Assembly: GCF_017591425.1 (NCBI RefSeq)
Contig: NW_024466512.1
Span: 24,915,501 to 24,979,500, forward strand
Source of the DNA: Ochotona curzoniae
Lineage: Eukaryota; Chordata; Mammalia; Lagomorpha; Ochotonidae
DNA length: 64,000 nucleotides
Reading direction: 5' to 3'
The notes under the pieces: model-generated
The model's input: only the letters and a program-made list of their open reading frames with translations
Databases searched by the model: none
What the model was told of the DNA's origin: nothing
Translations under genes and position numbers: made by a program
Shown: one piece after another, positions 58,611 through 64,000 of the stretch
Position numbering within the stretch: the first letter of the stretch is position 1
How the letters are laid out: each line of letters opens with the position of its first letter

Positions 58611-59574
58611 GCTGAAGTGGGGAAGGGGTGTGGGCTGACAGAAAGCTGACCTGGGCTGGACCCTGTTCCCTGCAGGTCTTCACACAGCCTCCTGGAGCCT
58701 CACTTTTCTTGTTTAACTTTGATTGGTCAGGAGAGAGGAACAGCCCACCCTGTGATAACCTGGGGGACAGAGTGTGACAATGACTGCAGAGACCCAGGCT
58801 GCACCAGGAGGGAGCCCATCAGCAAAGCCATCCCCGACTAGACCCTCGGGGAGGGCGCAGGGGTGCAGGCTGAAGCATCACTGGGTCTTGCGTGCCATTG
58901 ATCTCTCCTGCCTCCCTCACTGTTGCCTGCTCATGGAGATGAATCAGGTAGGAGGTGCAAGGTTGTTACTCTGACTTGCAGCCCACAGGCTTGCTTTGTG
59001 TGTGTTTTCCCTTGTGACTTGTGTTGAACAGGGTGCACCATCACCTCTGGCTCCATCCTCTGTGGAAGACCTCTGGGGTTGGCCCACATGGTGGAGGACT
59101 TGTCCTTGCTCGTTACTGAGCGGCAGGGCTACCCTGTACTTGTGTACCCATGTGCCTGATGAGCATTCGGGCTGCTCCCAAGTGTGACAGTTGCTCTACA
59201 TGTTCATGCCCCAGGTTTGAGTAAATCCTTCTCCTCTCTCAGTTCTTCCTTGGCCGTGCAGGGTCATGTCCAGGCTGGCTTTGGCAGGCTGTTGGATCTT
59301 CTGTCCTGTTCCCTCGTCCTGGAGTGGATCCTGTCCACAGTGGTTGGGAGGAGACCTGGGGTACCTCCTCAGTCCATTATTAATTACTGTGCCTGGCTCT
59401 TGTTTTCTTCTTACAGGAAGGGGATTGTTTCTGCATGGACAGACTCTTTCAACTTGGGCTGTTTGCTTTTTGAAATAATTGCTGCTGGAGGTACAGTCTG
59501 TGTTAAATACTTGTGTCTGCTCACTAAATATTCTGGCTGTTCATTAAGTATTGAATGAACTCAATGCAAATCAC
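58611..59574. other. Downstream spacer, no feature recognised
   Basis: Unique-looking sequence with no gene. A 124-codon frame at 59184-59558 matches nothing I know. Confidence 0.4.
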
Positions 59575-59835
59575 TTCAGGAGATGGGCATTTAGCCCAGC
59601 AGTGAAGACACCTGTTAAGATGCCTACATCCCGCATAGGAGGACCTGCGTCTGGCTCTTGACTCTGGCTTCTTGACCACAGGGACACTGGAAGGCAATGG
59701 CAGTGAGCCCTTTGCCACCCATGAAATGAATTCCTGGCTCCTGGCTTGGATCCCTGGCCACTGCAGCCATTTGGAAGGTGAGCTACTGGGAAGAGCATGC
59801 TCTCTCTCTGTTTCTGTATCTGACATAATGCCTGC
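59575..59835 (+). mobile_element. Old C-type SINE, sense
   Basis: Diverged sense copy, recognised by gcatttagcccagcagtgaa, ctcctggcttggatccctgg and catttggaaggtgagctact. Confidence 0.65.
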
Positions 59836-60689
59836 CTCTGTCAGACCACACTCTCTGAGGAGCTTCCGATCTCGGCCTCAGGGAAGGGAGCTGGTACAGC
59901 TGCTCCTATTTTCCCTGCAGGGAGGAGGGCATTGCCTGGCCAGTGGCCTGGGTGCCTGGGCTGGGCCAGTTACCATTCCTGGATTTCTGAATTTTTTTTT
60001 CCTTGAAGGCTGAGGTTCGAAGCTCTCCACTCCCATTCTGGCTCATTTCCATTCCCCATTTACTGAGTTGCTTCATGGTGATGTTGGGTGCTTAACTACA
60101 CAGGGAGTAGCACAGCCAGTAGGCGGGTGGACAGCAAACCCAGGCAGGCATTGTGTGAGTATGGAAGGGGGTTGCTGGGCTGGGAGAAGGGGCCCCTCTG
60201 TGACCTCAATCAGGGACCTCCCCAAGGGCTCTGCTTCCTTACCAGGAAAATGGAGGCTCCAGGGGTTCTCTTGAGGATGCAGCTGGCTCTGCGGGGACAG
60301 GCATCATGGGACTGACTCCACTGAGGGCCTCTGAAGTCAGGGGCCTGGATGGTGGAATGGGCCACAGGATAGGGGTCTCCTGAGCCCTCCCCAATGCTGC
60401 CTGCACCCTCAGATGGTCGCAGCGTGTCCCTGCCCTGCCCTCCCTCTCCTGGGATCCCCAGGCAGCATCACCTCCGAGCCAGGCAGGCTTTGTAGCAGCT
60501 TCTGGGAGCAAGCGCCCAGGACCACATGAGGAGCACATGCTGGCCAGGATGAGAAATTCGCCCAGTTTGGGCAGAAGCTTAAAACAGCAAACAATTGATT
60601 TGAAAATTCTGCTTTCTGCCATCTCAGAAAAAGCCCTCCAAAGCTCTCCTGCCTCCCTGGACCCAGGTTAAATACTGGAGGCGTTGTTT
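59836..60689. other. Downstream spacer, GC-rich, no gene called
   Basis: A 127-codon minus frame (60239-60622) has no recognisable product. Confidence 0.4.
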
Positions 60690-60895
60690 AAAATGTTTTA
60701 AAATTGTGCTTATTTGAGAGGGGGAGGAAAAAAGGAGGGAGAGAGAGAGAGAAAGAGAAGGGGGAGAGAGGGAGAGAAACCCAGATGCTGAGTCACTGCA
60801 CAAGTGGGTACCATGGTTAGGACTGGGCTGGCTGAAACCCAGAAGGGGCCTCAAGCCAGGCCTCCCACGCTGGTGGCAGGAACCTGATTGTCATG
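60690..60895 (-). mobile_element. Old C-type SINE, head missing
   Basis: Antisense copy with an expanded (ga)n tract at about 60724-60777. Confidence 0.7.
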
Positions 60896-62500
60896 TGCCA
60901 TCTCCCAGGGCCTGCTCAGGTGCCTCCTCACAGGTGGGTTTTGGGTTTTAGGATGTGCTTCTCAATAGGATCCTTCCTTCTTTACATGCCATTGCCTAAA
61001 ACCCAGGGTGGCTTCCTACTGTCCTTGGGGTCCAGCCCAGCTCCCCAGGAAACATGTTCAGTTCTTCAGCATCTGGCCCTAGCTCTGCCCACTGCTCCAG
61101 CCTCTCTTCCCTCCTGGAAATCGGCACTGGTCATATACCAAGCCCTGCACCCCCTCATGCCTCTAGGTCTTCTTCTGCTCCCTTGATTGGACAGGCTCTT
61201 TCTTGCCACTCCCATTTGGCTGATGGGTTCCTGGTCACTCTGGAGGCCTTAGTTTCTGCTCACCACCAGGAGCTCCCCTGAGTCCCTAAGGGGAGCTGCT
61301 CCTGCTGTGAGCCCTAGCCCCCGCACTCCTGGCCATCCCTGTACATGTGGTATGAAGGTATCTGGATGGAGAAATGATGGGTGCATCCCCCAAGGCTATG
61401 AGCCCTCGTTGGGGGTCGCCCTTAGTGGGAGCTAATTGCCTCCCCCAAGACTGCTCTTCCTTCCACAGGTCATGCCCTGCTGATGCCTGCTTCAACTAGG
61501 TCAGCCACCTGCCACCCCTGAGACAGCTCCAAACAGTCACCTCATCTTCAGGACTTCCTGTCAGTCTGACCAAGGCTTCCGTGGAGGGAACATCACAACC
61601 CAGTGTTGTCCTCTGCACGTGTGACTCCTTTTCCCTGCCTTCCAGAGCATTACAGCAGTCTCTAGTTCTGAAAGCTCTTCTCCACGACCCTACTTGTGCC
61701 ACGTGGGCACTCTTCAAGGCCATTAGGGGTCATTACTGCTCTTGAATCAATGTTCAGGTGTTTCAGCTGGGCCTTCAAGTCCCTCAGCATCCGCTCCCTG
61801 TGTACTGACAGTGAAGATCCCAATTGGATGTCTAGGGAGCTTGTACGCATTATAAGTATTCCAGCAAATTTAAAAAAATTCATCGGAGTTGTTGGGGATG
61901 GCGGGGATGGGATTAGGTGTTACAACACAGGGCAAAAGTGCAAAAGTTGAAGGAGGTGTTCATTGTATTTGTGCCCTGGCTGCCACCCAAGTGTCCTCCA
62001 TGGACACAGGGTGAGGATACTGGTCCCCGGGTCCGTGTGTGTCCTAGCATGCACATGGGCACACACAGGCAGGTGTTTGAACATGGTGTGTGGGGAGACA
62101 GGCCAGGTGACACGCCCCTTCCCACTGCTCCAGCCTTGCTTGACCTGCCCCAGATCAGCCATATATGAGAGCAGGGCCCAGGTGAAGTCAAAGACAAGAT
62201 CCTGGGTGATAACTGGTGGGCCCCCAGCTCCTGAGCTCACAACACAGACCACCTGGTGAAGACAACCCCCACCATCACCCGGATGGGGAAAGCCAATGCC
62301 ATGTCTACCTCCTTCTCTTCAGGGGTTGCCTTGCTGGTGGACAGTGGCAGAGCTGAGATGGACAGGTCATTTTTGGCAGTAGCAAAGCACCAGGCCTCCC
62401 TCCCACATGCACAGAGGGAGCAGGTGGCCTGGGGCTGCAGGGAGGGGGCCAGAGGGAGGAGCACAGGAGAGGAAACTGCAAACGTGCCAGGGGGGTATGT

Positions 62501-62531
<31 letters not shown>

Positions 62532-64000
62532 AGTGCGCGGCTGGGCAGGCACTTGTTTAATGAGTGGATGTGCCGGGCACGTTAATGAGTTATGTTCATT
62601 CATGGTGCACTGCCTCCAAACGGGAGAGTCAGCCAGGTTCTGGGGTGGAGGAACTGGGGATGGCAGCCAAGTTAGGGAGCTGCTTGGCTTCTGGGGCAGG
62701 GCCTCCTGTGACGGCAGGCGGGGCAGTCTTTGTCCTGGGTCTCTGGGGGCCTCCTTCCTTCTCTCCCTTCAAAGGAAAGGCCAGCCTTTGCCAGCCAGTG
62801 ACAACTTGGCTCCAGGCCGGCTTGCAATTTACAATCTGGGCTCTGGAAGCTTCTGAGGGCAGGGCCTGGCTTTGGGGATCCTGGGTCAGGGCTGATCTTG
62901 CATTCCCTGCCCACTCTCACGGCCCCTCACAGCCCTCTCCCCCTGTGGCAGTGAGGACCTCAAATCCTGGAGATGATCAGCCCTCTCGCTGTCCTTCCTA
63001 AAACCCTGGTTTTCCAAGGAGCTGGGGAGGCACCATTGCGGCAGCAGACAGGTTCCTGGGTGAGTGAGGAAGTGAGGAAGCTAGGACTGAAGCAGGGAGT
63101 GAGGGGGGCAGTTTGTATCTGGAGCAGGTCGGAGGAAACAGGCAGCCAGGGTACAGAGATCTCTGGCTAAGAGGGGGAACAGTGAGGGTTCTTTTGAGAG
63201 GGATGGATGAGATTGCCTTTAGACATTCAGATTTCTGGTTCTGGAACATGGCACTCTGAGGGACCCTTGGCGAAGCCCCCTGCCCCTGAGTTACAAAACC
63301 CACCCTGAACACCCACAGCTTGGGAGGGATGGAGGCACCAGTTTGGTGTGCAGATACTTTGAAGAGAACACTCACAGGCCTATGAAGTCAGCCAGGCTGT
63401 GGTAACTGCCTGGCCACAGTTCCCCTTGTGTCGTAACAGTAAGTGCCACTGCAAAACTGGGAAAAAAATTGCAGGAAGCCTCTGGGCCCTGGGCCCTGGC
63501 AAATGAACAGGCTTTTGACTTTGGGGCTGCTAACCCTCCACCTGCCTGTACCTGGCCCAACACAGCTCACATGGAGGCCTGGGTGACAGCAGGTGTCTTG
63601 GGTTCCAGTGAGGGCTTTTCCTTCCTTCCTGGACTTTTGCATTCACCCTCCCCCTAACTCCCACTGCCTGGCAGTAAGAAGAATCCCTGCCAGGGGGAGG
63701 GTGTGCAGGCCTGGGCTCAGCTCTGGGTGGTCTGGACTGCATGCTCTCAAAATTCCTGCCGGACCCTTTTCCAGCTCTCTCTGCCTTCCTCATGGGAGAG
63801 CCATCTCATGCACCTGCAGTAGCCAAGGTGTCTTAGAGGAAGAATTTCGCAGAATTTCCAAGTCCCATCTCCAGAGAGTCAGGGCAACCAGCGTGGATCT
63901 GGAGGTTGTGAGCTGAGCATGGATAGGAGGCTGTGATGGGCCCAGGGCTTTTGTGGGAGGGCACTGGCTTCCTAGGCTCCCCTCCCCCCATGAGGCCTCC
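60896..64000. other. Downstream spacer, SINE-free right end
   Basis: About 3.1 kb with no SINE or L1 that I can see, only the TG repeat at 62500. The block 62540-62640 has paired homeobox-type motifs (tttaatgagtgg, gttaatgagttatg, gttcattcatgg). Multiple overlapping frames on both strands (up to 145 codons) show no family. By human synteny this lies between ARHGAP19 and SLIT1. Confidence 0.4.
62500..62532 (+). repeat. (TG)n microsatellite
   Basis: A pure run of about 13 TG units is preceded by tatgtgtatg. Confidence 0.92.

Noticed and set aside
46600..64000. A first exon of SLIT1
   Set aside because: No frame matching the SLIT family (signal peptide followed by LRR units) was seen. The human spacer is longer than the part shown here.

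Overview
This is mammalian nuclear DNA. About 65 copies of the tRNA-derived, roughly 330-bp lagomorph C-type SINE are scattered across it. The younger copies carry head sequences that look more like pika (Ochotona) than rabbit, so the source is most likely a pika; that species call rests on remembered repeat consensus sequences. Two 3' ends of a lagomorph-type L1 and several much older L1 remnants fit the same picture.

The one functional gene I can support is ARHGAP19, a RhoA-directed GTPase-activating protein, on the + strand. Window 1-13948 is the 3' part of intron 1; exon 1 and the promoter lie to the left of the window. Exons 2-12 are all present (13949-43084), all with GT-AG introns. The phases agree from exon to exon and the frame stays open to a TGA at 43082-43084. 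With a human-like first exon of about 19 residues the protein would be about 493 residues. The RhoGAP arginine finger (numbered Arg143), the conserved RhoGAP helices, and the Thr404, Ser422 and Thr475-Pro sites are intact.

Intron 1 also holds an antisense, disabled, intronless copy of PGAM1 (10852-12535), itself split by a later SINE. In human the parental PGAM1 gene is near ARHGAP19 on 10q24, so this retrocopy appears to have landed close to its source.

After the stop codon, 43085 to about 46595 contains no recognisable SINE, although SINEs occur roughly every 0.5-1 kb elsewhere. It ends at an ATTAAA signal and is best read as a long 3' UTR. From 46.6 kb to the end I see no exon. By human synteny this should be the spacer before SLIT1. 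It holds SINEs, a 50-56-bp minisatellite at 49003-49395, CA/TG-rich tracts, an old L1 fragment and several repeat-free blocks.

I found no CRISPR array, operon, prokaryotic mobile element or other novel system. The most useful observations are the PGAM1 retrocopy, the SINE-free 3' UTR, the minisatellite, and nested, serial and inverted SINE insertions with visible target-site duplications (TSDs).
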